Source of the DNA: Algoriphagus winogradskyi
GTDB taxonomy: Bacteria > Bacteroidota > Bacteroidia > Cytophagales > Cyclobacteriaceae
Direction: 5' to 3'
Assembly: GCF_900182815.1 (NCBI RefSeq)
Contig: NZ_FXUA01000006.1
Span: 186,001 to 250,000 of the forward strand
Length of the DNA stretch: 64,000 nucleotides
The notes under the pieces are model-generated. The model did no database searches, had not been told where the DNA came from, and saw only the letters and a list, made by a program, of their open reading frames with translations. Below are positions 38,337 through 47,200 of the stretch, in pieces; within the stretch, counting starts at the first letter, position 1; each line of letters begins with the position of its first letter. Made by a program: the position numbers and the translations under genes.

Positions 38337-39251
38337 CTATTGTATTCTGATTAAATTTTTGTCAAGGTTGATTTTTGTATTGAAAAGCACTTCGATATTA
38401 TTGATCACTTCATTGGGATTATCGGTTAGCGGTAAGCTTCCTGAAATAAGTTGGTTGGTCGGTGGTATTTTTTGATCAATTAATTCCAAATCATATAATT
38501 CAGTCACCACTCCCAGGATGTCTTCTAGGCTTTCGTTTTGCATGCGAAGCTTACGATCCTGCCAGGCAAGAAGTCTTAGAGGGTCAGGGACTGTTTTACT
38601 TTCTATATGATTCTTCTCTAGGTTCAGTTTTATTGTTTCTCCTGGTAATACCATTCGATTTGTCTCACCTTCTTCTCCCTGATATCCCAGTTTCACACTT
38701 CCTTCAATTAGTGTCAGTTTGTGAATAGGGTGTTGGTTTTTAAAGTTAAATTCAGTTCCAAAGACTTCAACCTCTATTACTTTACCTTCATTGATCAGAA
38801 ATCTTTTTATGTCGTCATTTTTTGCAATGTCAAAATATGCCTCACCGATTAAATCCACTTTTCTTTCAAAACCATTTATCCAACTATAGCTATAGGAAAG
38901 TAATGAGTTGGAATTTAGTAAAGCGGTAGATCCATCAGGTAAGGTGATTTTCAACGTTTCGTTTGATCCTGTTTTATATAGTATCACTTCTTGTTTTACC
39001 GCGTGCCATAGTCCAAAGCTTAGTGCAATTAGAAGTAAAAACGAAGCAGCAATTTTTGAAAAGTGAAGTATTTTCCTTTGTTGTATGGCTTTTTCCTCTC
39101 GTCTTCTGATTCCTGACTTTATTCCTACTAGTATTCTCTTTCTCAGAGCCTGTTGTTCTGCCTCATCTAGTTGGTCTAAATAGTTCGATTCATGAGTTGT
39201 GTTAGACTCTGAATTTTCATCTTGAAATATTTTGGAATTGTTTTCCATCAT
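38337..39251 (-). CDS. FecR-type anti-sigma factor
   Basis: The 304-residue protein has a cytoplasmic N-terminal part (about 1-62, with an RKRILVGIKSGIRRREEKA helix), one membrane helix (about 65-84) and a periplasmic FecR domain: TLPDGSTALLNSNSLLSYSY, GEAYFDIAKND, VEVFGTEFNFKN and the C-terminal STN-like DILGVVTELYDLELIDQ. The domain should sense the STN domain of the SusC protein and release the ECF sigma factor. It lies between the sigma gene (215-bp gap) and susC (204-bp gap). The start is either of the adjacent ATGs at 39251/39248. Confidence 0.93.
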   Translation of the reverse strand: MMENNSKIFQDENSESNTTHESNYLDQLDEAEQQALRKRILVGIKSGIRRREEKAIQQRKILHFSKIAASFLLLIALSFGLWHAVKQEVILYKTGSNETLKITLPDGSTALLNSNSLLSYSYSWINGFERKVDLIGEAYFDIAKNDDIKRFLINEGKVIEVEVFGTEFNFKNQHPIHKLTLIEGSVKLGYQGEEGETNRMVLPGETIKLNLEKNHIESKTVPDPLRLLAWQDRKLRMQNESLEDILGVVTELYDLELIDQKIPPTNQLISGSLPLTDNPNEVINNIEVLFNTKINLDKNLIRIQ

Positions 39252-39466
39252 GAATTTCGTGTTATACTATATATGTCAATTCACACATAATTATCCTCTA
39301 TTCACAAGTGAAAAAAAAACCAAGTTTTTTAAAAAAATACATTTTTTGGTGCTGCTTAGGTAAAAATAGTACCCTGATGTAATATTTTTTACAAAAGTAC
39401 CTTTTGCGGTTTTTGGCTAGAAAAATCTAAAAATGATAGCGTTTGGGCTGTCTTCAAAGGAATAGG

Positions 39467-40084
39467 CTAGGGGATAAATACTGGCATCAGTAATTCAAAA
39501 AGTGGATCTAAACCAACATAAAATAAAACAGCCGTGGTGTGTTCTCTAAGGCTAATGCGAAGATCTTTCAAGGCTCTCATGAGATGCTTCTCCACTGTGC
39601 TCACGGATATTTCCAGGTTTTGGGCGATCTCATTATAGCTTAGCCCTTTGTTGAATCGAAGTTTATAAACTTTTTGACGTTGGGGAGGAAATCCGCCTAC
39701 CACCTTTTTGATATTGGATTTCAGGTCGTTGTAAAGAATTTTTTCTTCTGCTGATGAAGTTTTTTGTTCTCCTTTGGATTTTTCCTTTTCGGTAAACTTA
39801 TCCCGGATGCTTTGCGACTTGTATTGGTTTATGATACGGTAATTTACCGAGGTGAATAAATATGAGGTGAGAGAGGTGTGGATTTCCAGTTTTCTCCTTT
39901 TTGACCAAAAATCAATAAATACTTCCTGAACAATGCCTTCAACTATTTCTTTCTTACCGAGTTTCTTGAAGCCAAAGTTGAATAGCTTTTTCCAGAAAAG
40001 ATCATAAACTTCAATGAAAGCTGATTCATCATCATTTTTAATCCTTTCAACTAATTCTCGTTCGATTATTTCTTTATCTGACAT
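39467..40084 (-). CDS. ECF RNA polymerase sigma factor
   Basis: The product is 205 residues from the ATG at 40084 (MSDKEIIERELVERI); the frame extends 23 codons further to 40153. Region 2 reads FIEVYDLFWKKLFNFGFKKL and EGIVQEVFIDFWSKRRKL. Region 4 is the helix-turn-helix GLSYNEIAQNLEISVSTVEK. This is the Bacteroidota sigma-70/FecI subgroup paired with FecR and SusC. It should transcribe the susC operon when released by FecR. The C-terminus has a short hydrophobic tail (AVLFYVGLDPLFELLMPVF), common in this subgroup. Confidence 0.93.
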   Translation of the reverse strand: MSDKEIIERELVERIKNDDESAFIEVYDLFWKKLFNFGFKKLGKKEIVEGIVQEVFIDFWSKRRKLEIHTSLTSYLFTSVNYRIINQYKSQSIRDKFTEKEKSKGEQKTSSAEEKILYNDLKSNIKKVVGGFPPQRQKVYKLRFNKGLSYNEIAQNLEISVSTVEKHLMRALKDLRISLREHTTAVLFYVGLDPLFELLMPVFIP

Positions 40085-40418
40085 GGATGATTCAGTTGAT
40101 AACTGCTTTGATAGAATTGATAGTTTTTTAAATATGTGGTTAAAAAAAATCAATAAAATCTGATATATGCTGTCAAATTATCAATTAGTGGTTTTATAAT
40201 GAACATAAATGACAATTTTTTTTGATAAAAAATTAAAAACAGGGTTTGAACTTACTTGTCGCTCATGTAACTAAATTCGCTCCTTAATAAAGCCTTGTAA
40301 ATCAGGAATGTAAATGTTTAAGGAAGTTTGAGTATAAAAAAAGCATTGCCTTGTGACTTAGGTTATCTCAATTGCTTGCCTTTAGGAGATAAATCCTGAA
40401 AAATATTCTTGTGTTTTC
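40085..40418. other. Divergent gene-free region, left part
   Basis: AT-rich spacer between the minus-strand sigma gene and the plus-strand PepSY gene. No coding frame or RNA gene is recognised. The right part contains the operator and promoter annotated separately. Confidence 0.5.
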
Positions 40419-40435
40419 TTTAGATTAAATCTAAA
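40419..40435. promoter_or_regulatory. Metal-regulator-like palindrome upstream of the PepSY gene
   Basis: TTTAGATT-A-AATCTAAA, a perfect 8-bp inverted repeat around one central base, 17 bp in all. It ends 17 bp before the TATTTTTG -7 box and so covers the -33 region. Symmetry and size resemble DtxR/MntR- or Fur-type boxes; which family binds is not known. Confidence 0.6.
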
Positions 40436-40452
40436 TAATAAAATTCTTTTTT

Positions 40453-40460
40453 TATTTTTG
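40453..40460 (+). promoter_or_regulatory. Predicted -7 box of the PepSY gene promoter
   Basis: TATTTTTG matches TAnnTTTG exactly and is followed by CC. It lies 40 bp before the ATG at 40501. Confidence 0.55.
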
Positions 40461-40500
40461 CCACAGAATCAAGACTTACTTCCTTAGAACGCACCATTTT

Positions 40501-41769
40501 ATGCAAGCAAAAAAAACTTCTGCCTGGAAAAGTATCCGTAATATTTTTGATCAAGTTCACCTGTACGCCGGATTGATTTCCGGATTGGTAGTGATTGCAG
40601 TGTGTCTTAGCGGTACTATTTATGTGTACAATACTGAAATCCGGGAGTTCATGGATTCAGAACTATACTTTGTGGAGCAAGCCGGTGACCGTTTGTCTGC
40701 AGATGAATTGAAAAGCGCGGTTGAAGCCAACTCTGCGTCCAACGTCGTGGGATTGATGTGGAATGAAGATGCAGATCGCAGTGTACAGTTTACTTTGAAA
40801 AAAGAGGGGGAAGAGGGTAGAGGAAGTACTTTCTATGTAAATCCATATACAGCAGAGATTTTGGGTAACAGTTCGGATAAAACTGCTACTTCGGAATTTA
40901 TGGGCTATATGTTCAGTCTTCACAGATGGTTGTTGCTGGATAGGATAGAGGAACCCATTTTGGAAAGTATGGGTAATCGTGACCTGGGCAGGTTTATTAA
41001 TGGTGTGGCAACCTTGCTCTTTCTCCTTGGTGTAATTACTGGAATTGTGATCTGGGTGCCTAATAAAGTGAAAAGCTGGAAGCAAGGATTAAAAATCAAA
41101 TGGTCGGCTAACTGGAAGCGTGTAAATCATGACCTTCATAATACACTGGCATTTTATTCACTGATCTTTCTTTTTATTATGGGAGCTACCGGTCCTTTCT
41201 GGTCCTATGAATGGTATAGAGAAGGATGGCAAAAGACTTGGGATATCTATCAGGAGCCCCCTGCCAAAGGTCAGGCTGCTGGTGGCGGAAGAGGAGCAGA
41301 AGGGCGTGGAGGAAATGAGCCTCGAAAAGAAGCGGAGATTGAAAGTGCTGTTGCTCAGGTTTTGTCCTTGGAGGATATTTTTGCAAAAACTAACACAGAG
41401 CTTCCTTACCCCGGAAATATCCGAGTTTCATTACCTTCAAAACCTTCTGATCCTATCTCTGTAAGTAAGTATAGAACAGGTTTTTTTGCCAGAGCAGGTG
41501 CAGATCAATTGAAACTATCAGCTGCAGATTTATCGGTGACAGAGGCCAATTTATTTTCAGATTTGCCATGGCGTCAGCAGGTGGGACGATCTGTAAAATC
41601 CCTGCATGTAGGAGATATCTTTGGTCAATTTTCGAAATTTCTATGGTTTGTAGCTTGTTTGATTGCAACCTCGCTTCCAATTACAGGAACCTTGATCTGG
41701 TGGAATAAGCGAAAGAAAAAACCATCCAAGAAAAAGCCGGCTCAACCAAGAGTTGCTGAAATGGCATAA
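40501..41769 (+). CDS. PepSY-associated transmembrane protein (possible iron/siderophore reductase)
   Basis: The 422-residue protein has four membrane helices. The N-terminal IFDQVHLYAGLISGLVVIAV with LSGTIYVY and the second WLFSLHRWLL-type segment (MFSLHRWLLLD) show the His-containing motifs of the PepSY_TM family. A PepSY domain occupies the first periplasmic loop. VNHDLHNTLAFYSLIFLFIM is the third helix, and a final helix precedes a Lys/Arg-rich cytoplasmic tail. The second loop has a Gly/Arg-rich low-complexity stretch at about residues 258-280. Relatives are often iron-regulated and linked to TonB-dependent siderophore uptake. The palindrome upstream supports metal control, and a terminator follows. 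Confidence 0.88.
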   Translation: MQAKKTSAWKSIRNIFDQVHLYAGLISGLVVIAVCLSGTIYVYNTEIREFMDSELYFVEQAGDRLSADELKSAVEANSASNVVGLMWNEDADRSVQFTLKKEGEEGRGSTFYVNPYTAEILGNSSDKTATSEFMGYMFSLHRWLLLDRIEEPILESMGNRDLGRFINGVATLLFLLGVITGIVIWVPNKVKSWKQGLKIKWSANWKRVNHDLHNTLAFYSLIFLFIMGATGPFWSYEWYREGWQKTWDIYQEPPAKGQAAGGGRGAEGRGGNEPRKEAEIESAVAQVLSLEDIFAKTNTELPYPGNIRVSLPSKPSDPISVSKYRTGFFARAGADQLKLSAADLSVTEANLFSDLPWRQQVGRSVKSLHVGDIFGQFSKFLWFVACLIATSLPITGTLIWWNKRKKKPSKKKPAQPRVAEMA

Positions 41770-41776
41770 GCTATTG

Positions 41777-41807
41777 AAGACCTTCTGAGAATGGAAGGTC
41801 TTTTTTA
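41777..41807 (+). terminator. Rho-independent terminator of the PepSY gene
   Basis: AAGACCTTC / GAAGGTCTT hairpin with an 8-nt loop, followed by a T run. Confidence 0.85.
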
Positions 41808-41963
41808 TTTTTTACCACGGTGTGCACGGAGGTTTCGCTGAGGGCGCTACTTAATATTTTCCTGCACCTTCAGAAGCTGGATGTAATGTGGGGATTGATA
41901 TTTTGAAAATCCCATTTTCCCCTTTAAAAAAGGGGGAATCGCCAATAATGATCCTCAGTCGTC

Positions 41964-41988
41964 GCTCTATAAATACCAATTATAGAGC
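41964..41988. repeat. Perfect inverted repeat upstream of the two-component operon
   Basis: GCTCTATAA / TTATAGAGC, 9-bp arms with a 7-nt loop and no T run, 12 bp before the TTAAG box. It may be an operator or an mRNA/DNA hairpin. The preceding 41808-41960 contains a C-run/G-run imperfect hairpin (about 41917-41938) and no gene. Confidence 0.5.
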
Positions 41989-42000
41989 TATTGGAAAAAC

Positions 42001-42017
42001 TTTAAGACAATCTTAAG
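42001..42017. promoter_or_regulatory. Response-regulator box (TTAAG direct repeat), regulator copy
   Basis: TTTAAGACAATCTTAAG: two TTAAG half-sites 11 bp apart, the spacing expected for OmpR/PhoB-family dimers. An almost identical box (one difference) precedes the CzcA-type pump at 44183. It lies 125 bp before the regulator start. Confidence 0.65.
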
Positions 42018-42141
42018 CAATAGAATTACTTGACATAGATTGATTTTGTAACTTTTGCGGAGCAAAATCAATCACAAAGGAGAAATCAGAAGTGACCTGT
42101 GGGTAAGCTTTGTGCTCTTGGTGGTTAAAATACATTCGATC

Positions 42142-42810
42142 ATGCGAATCTTAGTTGTAGAAGATGAACCAGGAATCTCCAGTTTCTTAAAACAAGGCTT
42201 GGAAGAAGAATCCTATGCGGTGGATATAGCTGAAAACGGAGACAAAGGACTTCAGCTTGCGCTAAGCGGTGATTATGACCTGTTGCTTTTGGATTGGATG
42301 CTACCCTTAAAAAGTGGTGTTGAAGTTTGTCGCGAATTTCGAAAGCAATTTCCAAGTACCCCTGTTATTTTTCTTACGGCAAAAGACACCGTAGATGAGA
42401 CCATTACTGGTTTGCAATCCGGAGCGAACGATTACATCAAGAAACCCTTTCATTTCGACGAATTATTGGAGCGAATACGGGTACAATTGAGAACAAAGGT
42501 GGTTTCTGAAGAAAAATATGTCCTTGGACCAATTACTCTTTTTACGGACAGGCATCAAGTTTTTAAGAATGAAGAAGAGATTCAGCTGACACAAAAAGAA
42601 TTTTCTTTGCTGGAATACCTGATGAAAAACAAGAATCAGGTTTGCCGACGCACCCAAATTATCGAGGATGTTTGGGATATTCACTTCGAGTATAATACAG
42701 GTGTGATTGACGTTTTTATGAATTCCCTCCGGAAAAAGCTCCACTTTACCACCAATGAAGATTACATTCAGACTATCCGTGGGGTAGGATATATTGCGAA
42801 GGATTTATGA
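42142..42810 (+). CDS. OmpR-family response regulator, heavy-metal type
   Basis: The product is 222 residues from the ATG at 42142 (MRILVVEDEPGISSFL); 29 upstream codons are open but not part of the receiver domain. The receiver domain has the acidic pocket EDE, the phospho-accepting Asp in LLLLDWMLP, Thr/Lys in FLTAKDTVDE and the KKP turn. The winged-helix C-terminal domain has LTQKEFSLLEYLMKNKNQV and VIDVFMNSLRKKL...IRGVGY. It overlaps the histidine kinase by 4 nt (ATGA). It presumably binds the TTAAG boxes at 42001 and 44183, giving autoregulation and control of the pump. Confidence 0.93.
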   Translation: MRILVVEDEPGISSFLKQGLEEESYAVDIAENGDKGLQLALSGDYDLLLLDWMLPLKSGVEVCREFRKQFPSTPVIFLTAKDTVDETITGLQSGANDYIKKPFHFDELLERIRVQLRTKVVSEEKYVLGPITLFTDRHQVFKNEEEIQLTQKEFSLLEYLMKNKNQVCRRTQIIEDVWDIHFEYNTGVIDVFMNSLRKKLHFTTNEDYIQTIRGVGYIAKDL

Positions 42811-44174
42811 TTATTTCATATAAGGAACGCATAGCGAGTAGGTTAACTTTAGTCACAGCCATGATCGTATTGGTTGTGTTTGCGATTATCTATTTGGTGG
42901 TGGATTTTACTGTGGTCCAAAGTATAGATCGTGAGCTCAAGCTGGAGACCGATAAGCACGTAGGGCAGATTTTCCTGGTGGATGGCGAGATTCGTTTTGT
43001 GCACAAGGATGAGTGGCAGGAGCAGGAGCATAGCCAGATTCAGCTCAATCCGATTTTCATTGAGATTGTAGATATGCAGGGAAATTCCATGGATAAATCG
43101 CCGAATCTTGGTGAGAATCACCTGAGTTTCTCTGGAGATAAAAGAGAGAAAAATGAAGCCTGGACTTTAAAAACCGGTGGCAGGGAAGTTCGACAGATGC
43201 AAATCCCCCTTAATCATGCGGGGAAAAGAGAGGGGTTTATGTTGGTGGCAAAGTCTTTTGAGGATGCCAGGCAGTTGCTTACCAACCTTAGAAATATCCT
43301 ACTCATACTTTATCCCGGTATACTCATTTCCCTGTTTTTGTCGATGAGGTTTCTAGCAGGGAAAAGTATCCAGCCTATTCAAAAAATCATTCAGAAGACC
43401 AATCTTATTTCGCAGAGCAATTTAAATGAGAGAATTCCTGTAGCCGAACCCAATGATGAGATTGCCCAGCTTACCAGATCGATAAATGATTTGCTGGCTA
43501 GATTGGAGCAAGCTTTGACTCGGGAGAAGCAATTCACCTCAGATGCATCGCATGAGTTGAGAACTCCCTTGGCAGTGATGCGGGGGACATTAGAAGTGCT
43601 TATTCGCAAGCCAAGAACTTCCGAGGAGTATGTGGAAAAAGTCAAATTGGCTTTAGAAAGCATAGATCGCATGTCAGAGATGATCGATCAATTGCTTTCT
43701 CTGGCTAGAGTTGGAAAAGGGAAAATGGTGCGGGATGAGGTTGAGTTAACTTCGTTTACACAAGCTTTTGCACAGCAATCAGCAGAGGAGTCTGGTCGAG
43801 AAATCCTATTTGAAACAAACCTTTCTAAACCGATTTTCCGGCTTGTCAATGAAAAGTCACTTCAGATGATTTTGAACAATCTCCTACAAAATGCCATCAA
43901 ATACTCTTCCTCCTCTTCTAAAATTATTATGCAAGTAGGAAGTCATGAAGGGGCTCCATTTATTTTGGTAAAAGATGAAGGGAAAGGTATTACAAGTGAT
44001 TCTTTAGCAAAGATTTTTGATCCATTTTATAGGGAACTTGATGAAACTGGCGCCGCGGTTCCAGGCACAGGCCTAGGTCTTGCAATAGTAAAAAAACTCG
44101 CTCTCGAATCCGAAATACAAGTGGAGGTAGAAAGTGAAAAAGGTAGAGGAAGCATCTTCAGATTGATTTTTTAG
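42807..44174 (+). CDS. Sensor histidine kinase of the metal-efflux two-component system
   Basis: The 455-residue protein has TM1 (about 14-37), a periplasmic sensor of about 130 residues, TM2 (about 165-185) and HAMP. The H-box is FTSDASHELRTPLAVMRGTL, the N-box NNLLQNAIKYSSSS and the G-boxes DEGKGI and GTGLGLAIVKKLA. The sensor resembles those of CzcS/CusS-type kinases in size, but no obvious His/Met metal cluster stands out. It is translationally coupled to the response regulator and followed by the pump promoter region. Confidence 0.93.
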   Translation: MIISYKERIASRLTLVTAMIVLVVFAIIYLVVDFTVVQSIDRELKLETDKHVGQIFLVDGEIRFVHKDEWQEQEHSQIQLNPIFIEIVDMQGNSMDKSPNLGENHLSFSGDKREKNEAWTLKTGGREVRQMQIPLNHAGKREGFMLVAKSFEDARQLLTNLRNILLILYPGILISLFLSMRFLAGKSIQPIQKIIQKTNLISQSNLNERIPVAEPNDEIAQLTRSINDLLARLEQALTREKQFTSDASHELRTPLAVMRGTLEVLIRKPRTSEEYVEKVKLALESIDRMSEMIDQLLSLARVGKGKMVRDEVELTSFTQAFAQQSAEESGREILFETNLSKPIFRLVNEKSLQMILNNLLQNAIKYSSSSSKIIMQVGSHEGAPFILVKDEGKGITSDSLAKIFDPFYRELDETGAAVPGTGLGLAIVKKLALESEIQVEVESEKGRGSIFRLIF

Positions 44175-44182
44175 TAATCAAG

Positions 44183-44199
44183 TTTAAGGCAATCTTAAG
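44183..44199. promoter_or_regulatory. Response-regulator box (TTAAG direct repeat), pump copy
   Basis: TTTAAGGCAATCTTAAG, identical to the box at 42001 except for one base. It lies 63 bp upstream of the pump ATG, 9 bp after the histidine kinase stop. Confidence 0.65.
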
Positions 44200-44261
44200 A
44201 GAGTTTTTAGGGCATTGAGAAGGTAATAGTACATTTTTGTGATTCAATTATTACCTCCCGT

Positions 44262-47200
44262 ATGTTAGATAGAATCATTCAATGGAGCATAGGGCATAAG
44301 CTCATCATATTCATTTTTATAGCCGCCTGGATAGGTTTTGGGGTTTTTGCGCTGAGCAATCTTCCCATAGGAGCAGTCCCAGATGTGACTACAAATCAAG
44401 TACAGGTGATTACCACCTCTCGAAATCTTGCGACGGAGGATGTAGAAAAATACCTGACCTACCCAGTGGAGTTGGAAATGGCCAATCTCCCTGGTATCAT
44501 AGAAATCCGTTCCGTTTCTAAGTTTGGATTGTCAGTAGTTACCATTGTATTCGAAGATAAAATGGGGACTTACCTCCCGAGACAGTTGATCGCTGAGCGG
44601 ATCAAAATGGCTGAAAAAAGTATTCCGGCTGGCTTTGGGACTCCGACAATGGGGCCTATTTCTACTGGTCTCGGTGAGATTTATCAATATGTGATCGATG
44701 TAGAACCTGGCTACGAAAATGAGTATAGCACGACAGATCTTAGAACTATTCAGGATTGGGTAGTCAGAAGGCAGCTTTCTGGAATCGAAGGTGTTGTAGA
44801 AGTAAATACTTGGGGAGGATTCCTTAAGCAATACGAAGTTGCGATCAACCCTGAGCGATTGAAAGGCATGCAAATCGACATCGCTGATGTGTTTCATGCC
44901 ATGGAAAAAAATAACTCTATCGCAGGTGGTGGCTATATTGAAAAGACCAATGAAAGCTTTTTCATTCGTGGTGAAGGCCTCGTTTCCAGTTTAGAAGATA
45001 TTGGGAATATAGTAGTCGAAGTAAGAAACGGCGCGCCAGTTTATATAAAGGATATTGCTGAAGTGGGGTTTGGCCATGCGAATAGATTTGGTGCTATCAC
45101 AGCAAACGGAGAAGGAGAAAAAGTGCTTGGTCAGGTGATGATGCTGAAAGGTGCTGATTCCAAAGGGACCATAGACCGTGTGAAAGAACGCTTGGAAGAA
45201 ATGAAGAACTCTCTTCCTGAAGGTGTGGTGATAAACGGGTTTCTAGATCGTTCTGAACTAATAGGAAGAACCACTTTTACAATTGCGGAAAATCTGATTC
45301 TAGGTTGCTTGATTGTAGTCTTTGTGGTGGTATTGTTGCTTGGTAATCTCAGGTCGGGATTGGTAGTTGCCTCCGTGATTCCATTGGCGTTACTTTTTGC
45401 CCTGTCCATGATGTATCTCTTCGGTGTAGATGCCAACCTGATGAGTTTGGGGGCGATTGACTTCGGGATTATCATCGATGGAGCGGTGATTATTGTGGAA
45501 TACATTGCCTATCAATTTACCCGTGCCGATCACCAACTTGCTGGAGTTTCTGCCCTCAAAAAGCAGCAAGCAAAGGATGAAATATCCTTCAATGGAGCTT
45601 CGAAAATGATGCATTCTGCCATTTTTGGACAGATCATTATCATCATCGTATTTATCCCGATTTTATCACTTACCGGGGTGGAGGGAAAAATGTTCCGACC
45701 TATGGCGGAAGTGTTTTCCTTTGCTTTGGTTGGCGCTATGATTTTGGGATTGACTTATGTTCCAGTCGTTTCAGCCCTATTCCTAAAGACCACTCCTCCG
45801 GGCCCAAAGAATATTTCTACACGAATTATTAATGCAATAAACAAGGTGTATGAACCAGCGATTACCTGGGCCTTGGATCATACCAAAGTAGTACTGATTT
45901 CTGCTTTTGGCCTTTTGGTGGGAGCAATCATGATTTTTGCCACCATGGGGTCCGAATTTGTGCCTACACTGGATGAGGGGGATTTTGTGATTCAGCCATT
46001 TTTGAAAACTGGAACTACGCTCACCAATACAGTGGAAACGATCACGGAGATTGAAAACATTCTCAAACAATTTCCTGAGGTAAAGCAGGTAGTGACTAGG
46101 ATTGGTGCGGCGGAAATCCCGACTGATCCCATGTCCATGGAAGAAAGTGATGTAATCGTGACATTGAAGCCCCGTTCGGAATGGACTACTGTGGAAACCA
46201 AAGATGAGTTGGCAGAGAAATTCAAAGAAGCGCTGGAAGTGATTCCAGGAATGGAATATGAATTTACCCAGCCCATAGAGATGCGATTCAATGAATTGAT
46301 CACAGGTGTGCGAGCTGATTTGGCGATCAAAGTTTTTGGGGAAGACTTGGATGTGTTGCTTTCTACAGCTCAGGAAATCGAAGCTGCAATACAGGGTGTA
46401 GAAGGTGCAGCGGATATTATTCTGGAAAAAGTGGATGGTTTACCACAAATGAAAATCGAATACAACCGTGGTAAAATTGCCAAGTTTGGATTGAATATTT
46501 CAGACCTGAATGAAGTCGTTACTATGGGATTTGCGGGGATGACGGCTGGGACGGTTTTCGAAGGTGAAAAGCAATTTGACCTGGTGGTGAGATTTGCGGA
46601 GCCTTTCCGCAAGGATATCAAAAATCTGGAACAAGCTTCCATTCAGCTTCCCAATGGGGGTTCTGTACCTCTTTCAGAATTAGCGACTATCAGCTATACT
46701 AAAGGACCTGCGAAAATCTCCCGGGATAATACCCAACGCCGAGTAGTAATCGGCGTGAATGTGCGAAATCGTGACTTACAATCTGTAGTAGATGATATTC
46801 AGGCTATTGTAAATAATCAGATTGAGTTGCCGGAAGGCTATCTGGTGGATTATGGGGGGCAGTTTGAAAACCTTCAGAAAGCCAGAAACAGACTCATGGT
46901 TGCTGTTCCAGTGGCGCTTCTCCTGATTTTCATTCTCTTATATTTTGCTTTTTCGTCTTCAAGGGACGCGCTGATGATTTACTCGGCCATTCCACTTTCT
47001 GCCATAGGAGGAGTGCTTTTGCTTTGGGCGCGGGACATGCCATTCAGTATTTCTGCAGGTGTAGGATTTATCGCACTTTTCGGTATAGCCGTACTGAATG
47101 GAATCGTACTTATCGAACATTTCAAATCCATGGAATCACATTATACCAATATCAAAGACTTGGTGATTAGAGGAGCCAAAGAGCGGTTGAGACCGGTTTT

